Positions 35,834 to 44,059 of a DNA stretch of 64,000 nt are shown one piece after another (the stretch's first letter is position 1; each line of letters starts with the position of its first letter). Location of the stretch: the NCBI GenBank assembly GCA_948144175.1, contig CANXME010000407.1, forward strand, positions 26,001 to 90,000, written 5' to 3'. The position numbers and the translations under genes are program-made. Origin of the DNA: Closterium sp. NIES-65 (lineage: Eukaryota; Streptophyta; Zygnematophyceae; Desmidiales; Closteriaceae). The notes under the pieces were generated by a model. That model saw nothing but the letters and a program-made list of their open reading frames with translations, was not told where the DNA came from and searched no databases.

Positions 35834-38593
35834 TGCTCCTGCTGCGCCTGCTGCTGCTGATGGTGATGTTGCTGCCAGTGGTGCTGCCGCTAGTGCTGGT
35901 GATGCTGCAGGAGGGAGCGAGCAGTGGCGAGTGGATGTGGTCCAACGGGAGATTGACATGTGTCGCGAGCTCATTGACCTGGAACCAGACAGGTGTGTGC
36001 GTGGTATTCAGTGCGATGTGTCGTGTGACTTGGACCATGCCGTGTCTGTGTGGTGTGGTCCCTCCAACACCAAGAAGAATAGCTCAACCCATTTCTCGTA
36101 TCCCGTCTCCTTTCCTCCTGCTTCCAGCTTCGGTTCCTCTCTCGCACTCTCAAACCCAAAACCCCGCTCCCCTTCCCTTCCTGCTCCCCCTTGCTTGCAG
36201 CAAGTTAGCTATCCCCTCCTTCGCCCACCTGTTCTCCACTTCTTGAGTCAACTAAAACAATCCCCCATTCCCCCCTCCCTGCTTCCGCCCCTTTCCAACC
36301 CTTCAACCATCGTCTTCCAGCAAGTGGGCTCTCCTCTCTCTCTCCCGCCTCCTCTCCACTCATTGAGTCAAATGTCCTCCTACTCTCCCCCCTCCCCCCT
36401 CCACCCCTTCCCCCCCCCCCCCCTCTCCTCGCTCTTCCAGCAAGTGGGCTCTCCTCTCTCTCGCCCGCCTCCTCTCCACACGCCGCCAGCTCCACCACCT
36501 CTTGCCGAACCTACCCGTGCAGGCTCGGCAAGATGCCGAGGCTTGTGAAGAGGTTCGGTCGTTGCTTCGACGGCTGGTGGGGATTGACCCATACCACAAG
36601 GAGTATTACCGAGACCTACTAGAAGCGCTGGAGGGGGATGAGGTGAGTAAGGGTGTGTGTCTAAGAGGAGCATGATGTCTGTGTCGACTCTGGTCAAAAG
36701 GTGGGGGTCGATCCATACTACAAGGAGTATTACCGGGACCTGCTAGAAGCGCTGGAGGGGGATGAGGTGAGTAAGGGTGTGTGTACGGAGAGTGTGTGTA
36801 AGGAGAGTGTGTGAAAAGGTGAGGGTGTGTGTGCAAGAATTGGGGTTGTGAATGAGGTGAGGAACAGCAACAGCATTGGCTGGTGGGGATTGGTCCATAT
36901 CACCAGGAGTATTACCGGGACCTGCTAGAAGCACTGGAGGGAGAGGAGGTGAGGAGGGTGTGTGAATGAGGTGAGGGTGTTTGGATGAGTGTCCCACGTG
37001 GGGTTGAGTGAGTGTCCAACGTGGGGGTGAGTGAGTGCCCCACGTGGGGGTGAGTGAGTGTCCCATGTGGGGGTGAATGAGTGCCCCACGTGGGGGTGAG
37101 TGAGTGTCCCATGTGGGGGTGAGTGAGTGCCCCACGTGGGAGTGAGTGAGTGCCCCACGTGGGGGTGAGTGAGTGCCCCACGTGGGAGTGAGTGAGTGCC
37201 CCACGTGGGGGTGAGTGAGTGCCCCACGTGGGAGTGAGTGAGTGCCCCACGTGGGAGTGAGTGAGTGCCCCACGTGGGGGTGAGTGAGTGCCCCACGTGG
37301 GGGGTGAGCGCTCACCTGGGGGTGAAAGCCCGTGTGTGTCTAACCGGACCTTAGGTTTTCAATCTTGTCCCCTCGTTTGTCTCACACATCTTTGCACCTC
37401 CTCCCATTGCCCCCATCTCCAATTCACCCCATCAGGACACACCCACCACAATAAACACAACCAACACCTCCAGCAGCAGCAGCAGCAGCAGCACCAGCAT
37501 CAGCACCACCACCACCACAGTGTGTCTGTCCCATCGGCACCTCTCCTGCCTGCCAGCGTCCCACCGCCTGCTGCCAGTCTCCACGCTGCTCCTCGACCAC
37601 AACCGCATCTCCACCCTCACAGGTGTGTCGCCCAAAAAGTAGTCACAAAAGAATCGCACACAACCGCACCACAACACCTGCAGCAGTCTGCTGCCAGTCT
37701 CCACGCTGCTCCTCGACCACAACCGCATCTCCACCCTCACAGGTGCGCCGCTCCTCTCGCCCACCTCCCCTCTCTGCATGCTCTGGTAACATCCCAACAC
37801 TTATCTGCGCAAGCTCCCTCCGCCCAACCCCCCCAGGATTCGAGGCGCTTCAGAATCTGCAAGTGCTGGACCTCTCCCACAACCACATCGCCTTCTCCTC
37901 AGCCATCGCTCCTCTCGCCCACCTGCCCGCCCTCCGCACTCTCTCCCTCGCCCACAACCTCCTCGGAGCCAAACCAGTCGACCGCCACCGCTACTGCCAC
38001 CCCTCCCCACGATGCTCCCGCCACCACCAATATTGCCACCCCTCTCCATGGTTGCTTCCCTCCCCCCCCCCATCTGTTCCCCTCTCCTCCCGTCTGTTCA
38101 CTTCTCCCATCTGTTCCCTCCCATCCCCTCCCCCTTCCATCCTCCAGGTTTTGAGGCGCTTCAGAATCTGCAAGTCCTGGACCTCTCTCACAACAGCATC
38201 GCCTTCTCATCAGCCATCGCTCCTCTCGCCCACCTGCCCGCCCTCCGCGCTCTCTCCCTGGCTCACAACCTCCTGGGAGGCAAACCAGTTGACCGCCACC
38301 GCTACTGCCACCCCTCCCCACGATGCAACCGGTTCCCCTCTTGGAACATGCCAAGTAACAGCACGGGGGACGAAGTTTCCTCGTCTGCCGAAGCAGCAGC
38401 AGCAGCAGCAGCAACAGTGGATCTGGTTCAGCAGCATCCGAACCTGTGGACGGTGCTGCAATGCCTGGGCGGGCTGCGCCAGGTGGCAGTGCTTGATTTG
38501 ACGGGGAATCCTGTTTGTCAGTGGGATGGGTATCGGCAGCTGGTTCTTTCCCTGCTGCCACAGCTGGTTCTCTTCGATGGGGGCTCTGTGTGA
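9955..38593 (+). CDS. RGTA: Rab geranylgeranyltransferase (GGTase-II) alpha subunit, with plant-type insert and C-terminal LRRs
   Basis: The alpha subunit pairs with a beta subunit and Rab escort protein to attach geranylgeranyl groups to C-terminal cysteines of Rab GTPases in the cytosol. Exons inferred: 9955-10091, 11670-12213, 12975-13210, 34199-34303, 34814-35992, 36441-36642, 37436-37622, 38148-38593. They total 3036 nt (1011 aa) with consistent phase at every junction. The start MHGRPRVTVK matches plant orthologues. Prenyltransferase alpha repeats follow: NPDVYVTWNYRKK, NPKCYGAWHHRKW, RNFHAWDYWRF, NFSNYSAWHGRS, DQSGWMYQHWLL. Then come an Ig-like insert (VLVFSEPVVGVT), poly-Ala (about residue 665), SKWALLSLARLL, and LRRs (TLLLDHNRIS, LQVLDLSHN, VAVLDLTGNPVCQ). 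Oddities: a charged insert of about 140 residues with KIEER repeats after repeat 1; Trp instead of Arg in the third repeat; a 21-kb third intron; size well above the roughly 570-700 aa usual for the family. Confidence 0.9.
10321..10461 (+). repeat. gtacgt/gagtac microsatellite
   Basis: About 140 bp of hexameric cgtgta and cgagta units (gtgtacgtgtacgagtac). It starts inside an exon-2 copy at the codons for VYV, as though it grew from the exon's own gtgtacgt. Confidence 0.85.
10846..11330 (+). repeat. 28-bp minisatellite (about 17 units) in RGTA intron 1
   Basis: Unit contains tactagccgccatctgccc. The first unit begins inside an exon-2 copy (gaggcactagccgcca) and the array ends by returning to exon-2-like sequence (gccgccagcgctgctctg). 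Units are nearly identical. Confidence 0.92.
12100..12175 (+). repeat. 15-bp coding repeat (KIEER) in RGTA exon 2
   Basis: Five to six units of aagatagaggaacgg encode tandem KIEER/KIEEW in the charged insert, just before the conserved LADEELKL block. The length of 15 preserves frame. Confidence 0.85.
12494..12974 (+). repeat. Four tandem shadow copies of the 5' part of RGTA exon 3
   Basis: The acceptor plus exon start cag|atagaagcagc recurs at 12495, 12614, 12735 and 12855 before the real exon at 12975, so spacing is 119, 121, 120 and 120 bp. Copies 1 and 4 keep the AWHHRKW-like part (gcctggcaccaccgcaagtgg) but lack the NPKCYG codons. Copies 2 and 3 keep accaaccccaagtgctacgg but are damaged after it. 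Confidence 0.9.
13258..13425 (+). repeat. Two shadow copies of the 3' end of RGTA exon 3
   Basis: After the real exon-3 end at 13210, the segment atgatgctgagtgccgatgatcgg...tactggag returns at 13258-13327 (followed by gtaacg, a usable donor) and at 13372-13425 (donor lost, gagatg). Confidence 0.88.
13509..33972 (+). repeat. 20.46-kb satellite array of a 23-bp unit inside RGTA intron 3
   Basis: The monomer is 23 bp with core ttccacccatctcatctt followed by ctcag or gtcag. The unit start agttcc at 13509 is exactly 889 x 23 bp from the last unit start at 33956, so there is no net indel over the array. Variation is mostly a C/G switch in the tail, with rare gatcc, tttcac, catcatc, ctaatc and ccgtctc variants. 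The monomer is about 74% pyrimidine on the sense strand and lacks stop codons in all three forward frames, producing spurious forward frames of up to about 3000 codons. The flanking exons 3 and 4 splice in phase, so the array is intronic. Confidence 0.97.
34063..34198 (+). repeat. 17-bp minisatellite abutting the RGTA exon-4 acceptor
   Basis: Eight units of ccatgcatgcaacccaa. The last unit is altered to gcaaccag, and that cag is the splice acceptor of exon 4 (34199). Confidence 0.9.
34339..34475 (+). repeat. Shadow copy of RGTA exon 4
   Basis: Contains accaaggacctggcctt and aatcaacgccaacttcagca through gcgtggcac, matching exon 4 (34199-34303), and ends in a donor-like ac|gtgaga. The copy reads WHSR where exon 4 reads WHGR. 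It could act as an alternative to exon 4, but its upstream part is out of frame with exon 3. Confidence 0.75.
34523..34749 (+). repeat. Shadow copies of the RGTA exon-5 segment FTEPDDQSGWMYQHW
   Basis: 34605-34749 repeats the stretch encoding the fifth prenyltransferase repeat, after cag|gcagccctgtgag, then runs into a (ctgccgccc)n tract and a stop. A 30-bp start of the same copy is also seen at 34523-34552. The copy used in the gene is at about 34910-35000 within exon 5. Confidence 0.82.
36201..36440 (+). repeat. Two shadow copies of the 5' part of RGTA exon 6
   Basis: Acceptor plus exon start (cag|caagt) recurs at 36201 and 36321 before the real exon at 36441: spacing exactly 120 and 120 bp. 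Both copies lose homology after about 50 bp, at a tgagtcaa phrase. Confidence 0.88.
36700..36948 (+). repeat. Two shadow copies of the 3' part of RGTA exon 6
   Basis: The segment for DPYHKEYYRDLLEALEGDE returns ending at 36766 and 36948, each followed by a donor (gtgagt, gtgagg). The last copy has GEE instead of GDE. Confidence 0.88.
36989..37312 (+). repeat. 23-bp minisatellite with a CACGTG palindrome per unit, RGTA intron 6
   Basis: About 14 units containing gtgagtgagtgccccacgtg. Nearly every unit holds ccccacgtgggg (a G-box core, CACGTG) and a gtgagt donor-like hexamer. It begins just after the last exon-6 copy, near its gtgagg donor. Confidence 0.9.
37687..37742 (+). repeat. Shadow copy of the RGTA exon-7 LRR segment
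   Basis: 56 bp encoding LLPVSTLLLDHNRISTLTG repeats 37567-37622 exactly 120 bp downstream, again followed by a donor (gtgcgc). Spliced in place of exon 7 it would lack the preceding part. Confidence 0.88.
37837..38000 (+). repeat. Shadow copy of RGTA exon 8 (LRR), phase-compatible
   Basis: cag|gattcgaggcgcttcagaat repeats the exon-8 start (38148) 311 bp upstream in the same phase and keeps frame through LQVLDLSHNHIAFSSAIAP and LSLAHNLLGAKPVD. It could be an alternative LRR exon if a donor exists beyond it; I see no strong one. Confidence 0.82.
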
Positions 38594-39061
38594 AGCAGCG
38601 CTGCTGCTGGTGCTGCTCCAGATGCGGCTGCGGTTGGTTCATTCTCTGCTGCCATAGTTAGTGCTCAATGGAGGGTGTGTGACGGGTGGAGGTGGGGAAG
38701 GACACTGCTCTAAGCACTCCTGCTGCACAGTTCTACTACCGTAAGTCTTGATTCTCCTGCTGCATTTGATGCCCTCCCGGATTCGTGTGAGCACAAGGCC
38801 TTGAAAGTGAGGCCATGAAAAATGCGACTGTCCTTGTTGCCGTGTTGGTTCGTCTAGTGAGCAACTCTAATGTCATTGAAGAAACTCTTTCTGATGGAAT
38901 GGAACATTACAAAAGCATTCTCTTTCCTAGCCTAATGTATTACGTTACCTAGCTGCACATACGGTATTTCCTAGTGTAGGTGCATGCATGAGAGGTGCTT
39001 CTGCAATGTTCCCACACCACCCCCATCATCATAGACTGTCCTTGTTGGAATGCAGTACAAG

Positions 39062-40560
39062 TCACACCCTTCCACCGATCACTCTCCCTGAGAGTGCCCC
39101 GTCAGCACCGGAGAATCCGAAGTACAGGTCATCATTGGTGATCCCTTGGATCGATGCCAGCACATCCGCCACGTCAGCAGCTGACGCCCTGACGACATTG
39201 GCCAGCGACCAGGACACAGGGCTCATGGGCACCCACGTGCCAGGCAGGGCGAGGGCTGCTGAAGCAGCAGCGGTGCCGCAGGCGTTGCCCTTGAAGATGG
39301 CCTGCGAGTCCGGGGCCTTGGTCACTCCTGCTACGTACAGGTAGTATGTGAGCAGATAGTCCGAGCCACTGCATTGGGGGGGAGGTGAGGAGGTGGATGG
39401 AGGGAGGTGGAAGGGAACATGAGTCAGCAGGTTTGAACGATCTGAGTAGCACGAGTCAACACGAGTCAGCACGAGTCAGCACGAGTCAACACGAATCAGC
39501 ATGAGTCAGCAAGAGTCAACTTACATCTTGAGGATCTGAATGTCAGCAGCGCCGGCTTGGAGAGACAGCAGGCCGTTGCATGACGTCAGCACGGCACGCA
39601 GCATGCCCGCCTGTTGGGGCAGAAGATTCGCGATATTCCCCACCACGCTGCTATTGACTCCAGCGCCGTTGAGAGCGGAATTCAAGGCGTTGAGCATCCC
39701 GGCGAGGGCGGACACGTTCCCGTTGAGCCCTGCCACTCGCTGCGTCACAGCCGCCAGCCGCTGCCTCACCGCCGCGCGGATCGCCGCGCTCCGGCTCGCG
39801 GAAGCCGCAGCGGTGGCTGCACTAGACAAGCCCACCGAGCCTACGCGTGAGCCTAAGGCCGAGCCTGCGCCCGAGCCTACTCCCGAGCCGATTATCCCCG
39901 CCAGGTCCTTGTTCAGAGCGGCGATGCTGGTGCTGATGGAGGAAATGTTGGATCGAATCCCCGAGATCTGGGAAATCAGATCCGTGAAGTTCAGATTTGA
40001 CCCTGAGATGTTCAGCGCGTTCAGATTAACGAGGCTCGCGTTTAAAGCAGCGAGGTTGGATTTTAGCGCGGATATCTGCGCCTGGAGTGCAGCGTCTGCG
40101 GAAGCGTTGCTGCTGAGGGCCGCCGAGATCTGATCGAGCGATTTCTCGAGAAGCGCGTCGAGAGATGTGATCTGGCCGTTGAGGGACGACTGGAGGCCTG
40201 AGAGCGTCGAGTTGAACGCCGCTGCGGGGCTGCTGCTGCTTGCTGCTGCGACGGCCGCCGCGACGGCTGAATTCAAGCCGGGTGGAAGACGGTTGGTGGG
40301 TAGACTTCCGACGCCGGGAAGAAATCGGCCAGCTTCGACTCGTGGTGTTGCCAAAAGCACTGGATTGAATGACAAAACGAAGAAAGATGAGTTTCCGAGG
40401 ACAAAATGCGACTGAAAGTTCGTGACATACATGTTGTTCATGTGTAGCGCGTGAAGAGGTGCTCTCTGGTGCTGAATAGCTTGGCTTGGCGAAGTGGCTC
40501 ACCTGTGAGGACCAGAGCGACAAGCCCGAGTAGCGTGGAAGGAGCTGCTGTGCGTGCCAT
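39062..40560 (-). CDS. Secreted Ala/Leu/Asn-rich protein of unknown function
   Basis: Three exons inferred on the minus strand: 40560-40503, 40359-39525, 39368-39062. They total 1200 nt, 399 aa plus stop. Splicing exon 1 to exon 2 creates a clear signal peptide (MARTAAPSTLLGLVALVLTV then LLATPRVEAG). The middle is a long helical region with periodic Leu and Asn (LKSNLAALNASLVNLNALN, ISQISGIRSNISSISTS), likely coiled coil with several N-glycosylation sequons, then Gly/Ala-rich and Leu/Asn-rich segments. The C-terminal 100 residues (DYLLTYYLYVAGVTKAPDSQ, GNACGTAAAS, GTWVPMSPVSWSLANVVRAS) look like a compact domain I do not recognise. Convergent with RGTA; a partial copy lies at 58616-59568. Confidence 0.75.
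39440..39520. repeat. 10-bp minisatellite in intron 2 of the secreted-protein gene
   Basis: Eight irregular units of acgagtcaac or acgagtcagc. The paralogous intron at 58980-59095 holds a related, more diverged array (gagtcaaca). Confidence 0.8.
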
Positions 40561-41396
40561 GATGAGTGTCGAGCTACTATTTTTTTAATCGAAGATTGAG
40601 TACTAGTAAGTGGTTGAAGAGAGCTCAGGGAGGCGCTGTTCGCTTAACAATCTAAGATTGGAACGAAAATCGCTATGATCGGTGAGTGCGACGAAATGTG
40701 TGCACGAGTTGTTGTTATCAGTGTCTGAGGTAGTGTGGTGCTGGAATGCTGATTTGGGTTGCGTTGTGAGAGTTGACGCCCAGATCTTTTCTGGTGCTCA
40801 ATTTATATGTTCCTGCGAGACTGCGTGGAGACCTTGGAATTGCAAGGCTTTTGTGCGGTGGAGCTAGAAATTTCGGAAATTTCTGTCCGGACCGCAGATT
40901 GCGTGCGTCTGATTGGTTTACCTCCTCTCATCGAGGCGCACGCGGAGTGGCTGGGAGCGGTGCTGTGAGCGAGAGGTTGGTGGTCGGTCGGTCGGAGGAT
41001 GGTGAGGGCGGAAGGGAGCGTGAATGCAGTTGAATGGACGGGGCAATTGCACCGAAAATGGCAAGCGAATTGCATTGATAAGGGCGTGTTACATTTTCGA
41101 TTTTTCCGTGCGGTCCGGACATTAACCACTCTGAAACAAACTGAAACCCACTTGAACAAAACGTTTAACAAAAAAAACCAATTTGACCGTTCAGACGGTC
41201 CGGTCCGTTTGGGAAAAACCGAAAATGTAGCACGCCCTAAGACACAGTCCTTTCGTTTCTGTTTCGCAACGCTGTACACTTTCATATATAGAAATATCTT
41301 CCTAGGTAGTACAAGACATGAGTTTTATGGGCTCTGGCCCAACTCACATATCAGATTCCCTCCACGCTAGAGAAATTCTACCACAATGTTGAACGG
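40561..41396. other. 5' flank of the secreted-protein gene
   Basis: No gene supported. A symmetric motif tagaaatttcggaaatttct lies at about 40866-40885. The region ends at the Gypsy insertion target aacgg (41392-41396). Confidence 0.45.
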
Positions 41397-41724
41397 TGTT
41401 ACGGGTGCAATGAATCAAAGTAGCGAGAATTGCACTAAGGTGTCAAACGAGTACCAAATGTGAGCGAAGGCATGAGCGAACATTTATACGCGAAACATGC
41501 AAACGGTAACGCGGTGCGTGCGAGCTTAGCTAGTGCTACGCTCGAGCAAGGCTTGGGCTAGTCCCGAAGCGTAGGCCGACACGGCCATGCCAGCAGTGCG
41601 AGGTTTGGTGAAAACAGTGTGCGTGAAGTCGGCGAAGCCCCGTTAGCAGTAACGGGCGAACAACGGTTGTTGCTGTACGCGATGTAGTCGGCCTCCGTAA
41701 GGAATGCCGAGAAAATTCCTTACA
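41397..41724 (-). repeat. 3' LTR of the Gypsy element
   Basis: 328 bp, nearly identical to 48671-48998 (a handful of substitutions), indicating fairly recent insertion. Confidence 0.94.
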
Positions 41725-41726
41725 CT

Positions 41727-41727
<1 letters not shown>

Positions 41728-41757
<30 letters not shown>
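41728..41757 (-). other. Expanded polypurine tract (30-base homopolymer)
   Basis: An uninterrupted run of 30 C on the plus strand (G on the element strand) lies 3 bp inside the 3' LTR, where the polypurine tract primes plus-strand synthesis. Confidence 0.85.
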
Positions 41758-41759
<2 letters not shown>

Positions 41760-41774
41760 AAGAAGCCCCCTCCG

Positions 41775-43243
41775 CTACGCGAGTGCGTGTATATCGCGGA
41801 ATCCCCAGCTCCTCAGGTACACTTGCAGGGCAGGGTGGTTTTCGATGTTGGCCAGGGGCACCCAGCTGTCCTCAGTTGGTGTGCGATCCTTCCAGCGGAC
41901 GAGGAATTCAATCCTCTTGAGTCCCGTGGGGTGTCGAATCCAATGGCTCATGATTTTTTCGGGCTCGATGATCGGCTCCGATGCAGGGCGAGTCATGGAT
42001 GGCGGGCGGTGGCGAGGCAGTTGGCTTGTGGTTGGGATGTAGGGGCGAAGCAAGCTGACGTGGAACGAAGGGCTGATGTACCAGTCGGTCGGTAACAGTA
42101 GGTGCGCGGTTACTGGCGTGATCATGTGGCTGATTTGGAATGGGCCACAGTAGCGCGGTCGAAGTTTTGGTACATCGGGCAGTCGCAGATTTTGCGTGTC
42201 GAGCAGTACGTAATCCCCTGACTGGTATGTGACTGGGCGGCGGTGGCGGTCAGCGTTGCGCTTAGCGATGGCGTTTGCTTTTTTAATTGCTTCTGCGGCT
42301 CTGGTGCGGGCAGCTTGCAGAATTTCGGCGAATTGCTGTGCTTGTGGTGTTGGGTTGTCAAGACTCGGCGTCATGGGCCCTGTAGGATTTTGCCCGTAGT
42401 TCAGGTAGAAGGGGGACTGCTGCGTCGTCGCTGACGTGGCATTATTGTACGCGAACTCGATCAGCGGCAGCTGCTGCTCCCAAGTCGTGGGGTCGTCGCA
42501 CGTGGCACGAATCAACTGCTCCATCGTCTGATTCGTCCGCTCCGTTTGACCGTCGGTCTCGGGGTGGTACGACGAACTGAACTGCAGCCTGGTTCCGAAC
42601 TGCTCCCAGAGGTTCTTCCAGAAGTTGCTGGTGAAATTCGTGTCCCTGTCGCTGATAATCGCTGCTGGTATCCCGTGCAGGCGAACAACGGCCGCGATGA
42701 ACAGACGAGCGGTCTCCTCGGCTGAGATCGACTTTTTGCACGCAGCGAAGTGTGCCATCTTCGTCAACCTGTCAACGACGACCATCACCGTGTCGTTACT
42801 CCCAGGGTTCGAAGGTAACCCTGTGACGAAGTCCATGGTAACCTGCTGCGAGGCGCGCTCGGGCGGTGGTATCGGCTGCAATTGACCCGCCTTCCGCTTC
42901 CTTGAGCTCTTCATCACCTGACACGTGGGGCACGAGCCCACGTGCTGCTGTACGTCGGTCAACAGTTCTGGCCAGTAGTAATACCGCTGTAGTTGCTGTC
43001 GCGTTTTTTCTACCCCAAAATGTCCCGAGGTAATTCCGTCGTGTGCCTCCTGCAGTAGTAGCTCCCTCAGTAGTGAGTACGCGGGTACCCAGATGCGGTT
43101 GGTGCCTGTTTTTACGTAATAAACTCCTTTAGCTTCTGCCAGTTGCTGTGAATTTCCGGTCGTGAAGAATGGGTCAGTGCGGTATCCGTGGGTAAACAGG
43201 CCTATTAAAAGTGGGTTGGTCTGGGCGAGTAAGATGGCGTGGA
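41775..43243 (-). pseudogene. Gypsy integrase and chromodomain, separated from RT by element B
   Basis: From the insertion point the frame reads RNase H C-terminal/connection sequence, then the HHCC zinc-binding integrase start (HDGITSGHFG, CPTC), the catalytic core (TMDFVTGLPS, IISDRDTNFTSNFW, HPETDGQTERTNQ; the D, D, E residues are visible), then the C-terminal region and a chromodomain (EFLVRWKDRTPTEDSW) typical of chromoviruses. The frame is open from 43243 to the stop at 41775. Confidence 0.92.
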
Positions 43244-43248
43244 GTTGG

Positions 43249-44054
43249 TGTCAGATTATTATGCTCTAGCCTGTAATGGGGTGCTCTATAGCGAGTACAA
43301 CCCTTCTAGGTTTTGCTATTTGTATCCTCATTCTTGCTAGTGCAATTCTCTTCTTTCTTCTAAAATTTCACATGGTATCAGAGCAGGTCGATCCCCTTGG
43401 ATCGATCCTGTGGGTGGGCTCACCACCTCGTTGCTTCCGCTGCAACTGCTACTGCTACTCTCTGTGCCGCCGCCGAGAAGCCAGCAGCTCCAGTCGCCCG
43501 TGAGACCGTTGCGCCAGTCGCCCGTGAGCCCGTTGCGCCAGTCGCCCGTGAGCCCGTTGCTCCAGTCGCCCGTGAGTCCGTTGCTCGTCTGCCGCTACTT
43601 TTAGCCGCGGAGCCAGTTACTCCAGTAGCCCGTGTGCCAGTTGTTCCAGTTGCCAGTGTGCCAGTTGCTCCAGTTGCCCGTGTGCCAGTTGCTCCAGTTG
43701 CGCCGTATGCCAGCAGCTTCAGCTGCCGCCCACTACCTCCTCTCCTCTCATAGTCCCTCCTCCTCCACACTAGCCCTCTGCGATAGCCTCTAGCTTTGCT
43801 CATAATTGTGAACTTTAAACTATTGCTTCTTGAACTTGTGCTCAGAATGTGTGGTGACATTGTGATCCACCCTGAGCTTGTACTGCTTTGCTTGCTCTGC
43901 TCATTACACCCCACTTTGGCTATGGGAGTGTGTCAGAATATTATGCTCTAGCCTGTAGTGGGGTGCTCTATAGCGAGTACAACCCTTCTAGGGTTTTCTA
44001 TTTGTATCCTCATTCTTGCTAGTGCAATTCTCTTCTTTCTTCTAAAATTTCACA
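43249..44054 (+). mobile_element. Small non-autonomous LTR retrotransposon B, nested in Gypsy
   Basis: Two 124-bp LTRs (43249-43372 and 43931-44054) begin tgtcaga and end ttcaca. Target duplication gttgg at 43244-43248 and 44055-44059. Primer site tggtatcagagc at 43373-43384 is a perfect initiator tRNA-Met-type site. The 558-bp interior has no gag or pol but holds a tandem repeat (43490-43720). It interrupts the Gypsy RNase H/integrase frame, which rejoins exactly when it is removed. Confidence 0.96.
43490..43720 (+). repeat. Internal tandem repeat of element B
   Basis: Degenerate 24-bp units (ccagtcgcccgtgagcccgt) translating as PVAREPVA and PVARVPVA. The multiple-of-three period leaves a 118-codon plus-strand frame from near the primer site to 43753. 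Confidence 0.82.
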
Positions 44055-44059
44055 GTTGG

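Noticed and set aside
36743..37315. Minus-strand frames of His/Thr/Pro repeats (GHSLTPTWGTHS)
   Set aside because: Reverse translation of the 23-bp CACGTG minisatellite in RGTA intron 6.
43397..43753. 118-codon PVAREPVA-repeat protein in element B
   Set aside because: Same reasoning: tandem-repeat translation with no conserved domain. Noted as cargo instead.
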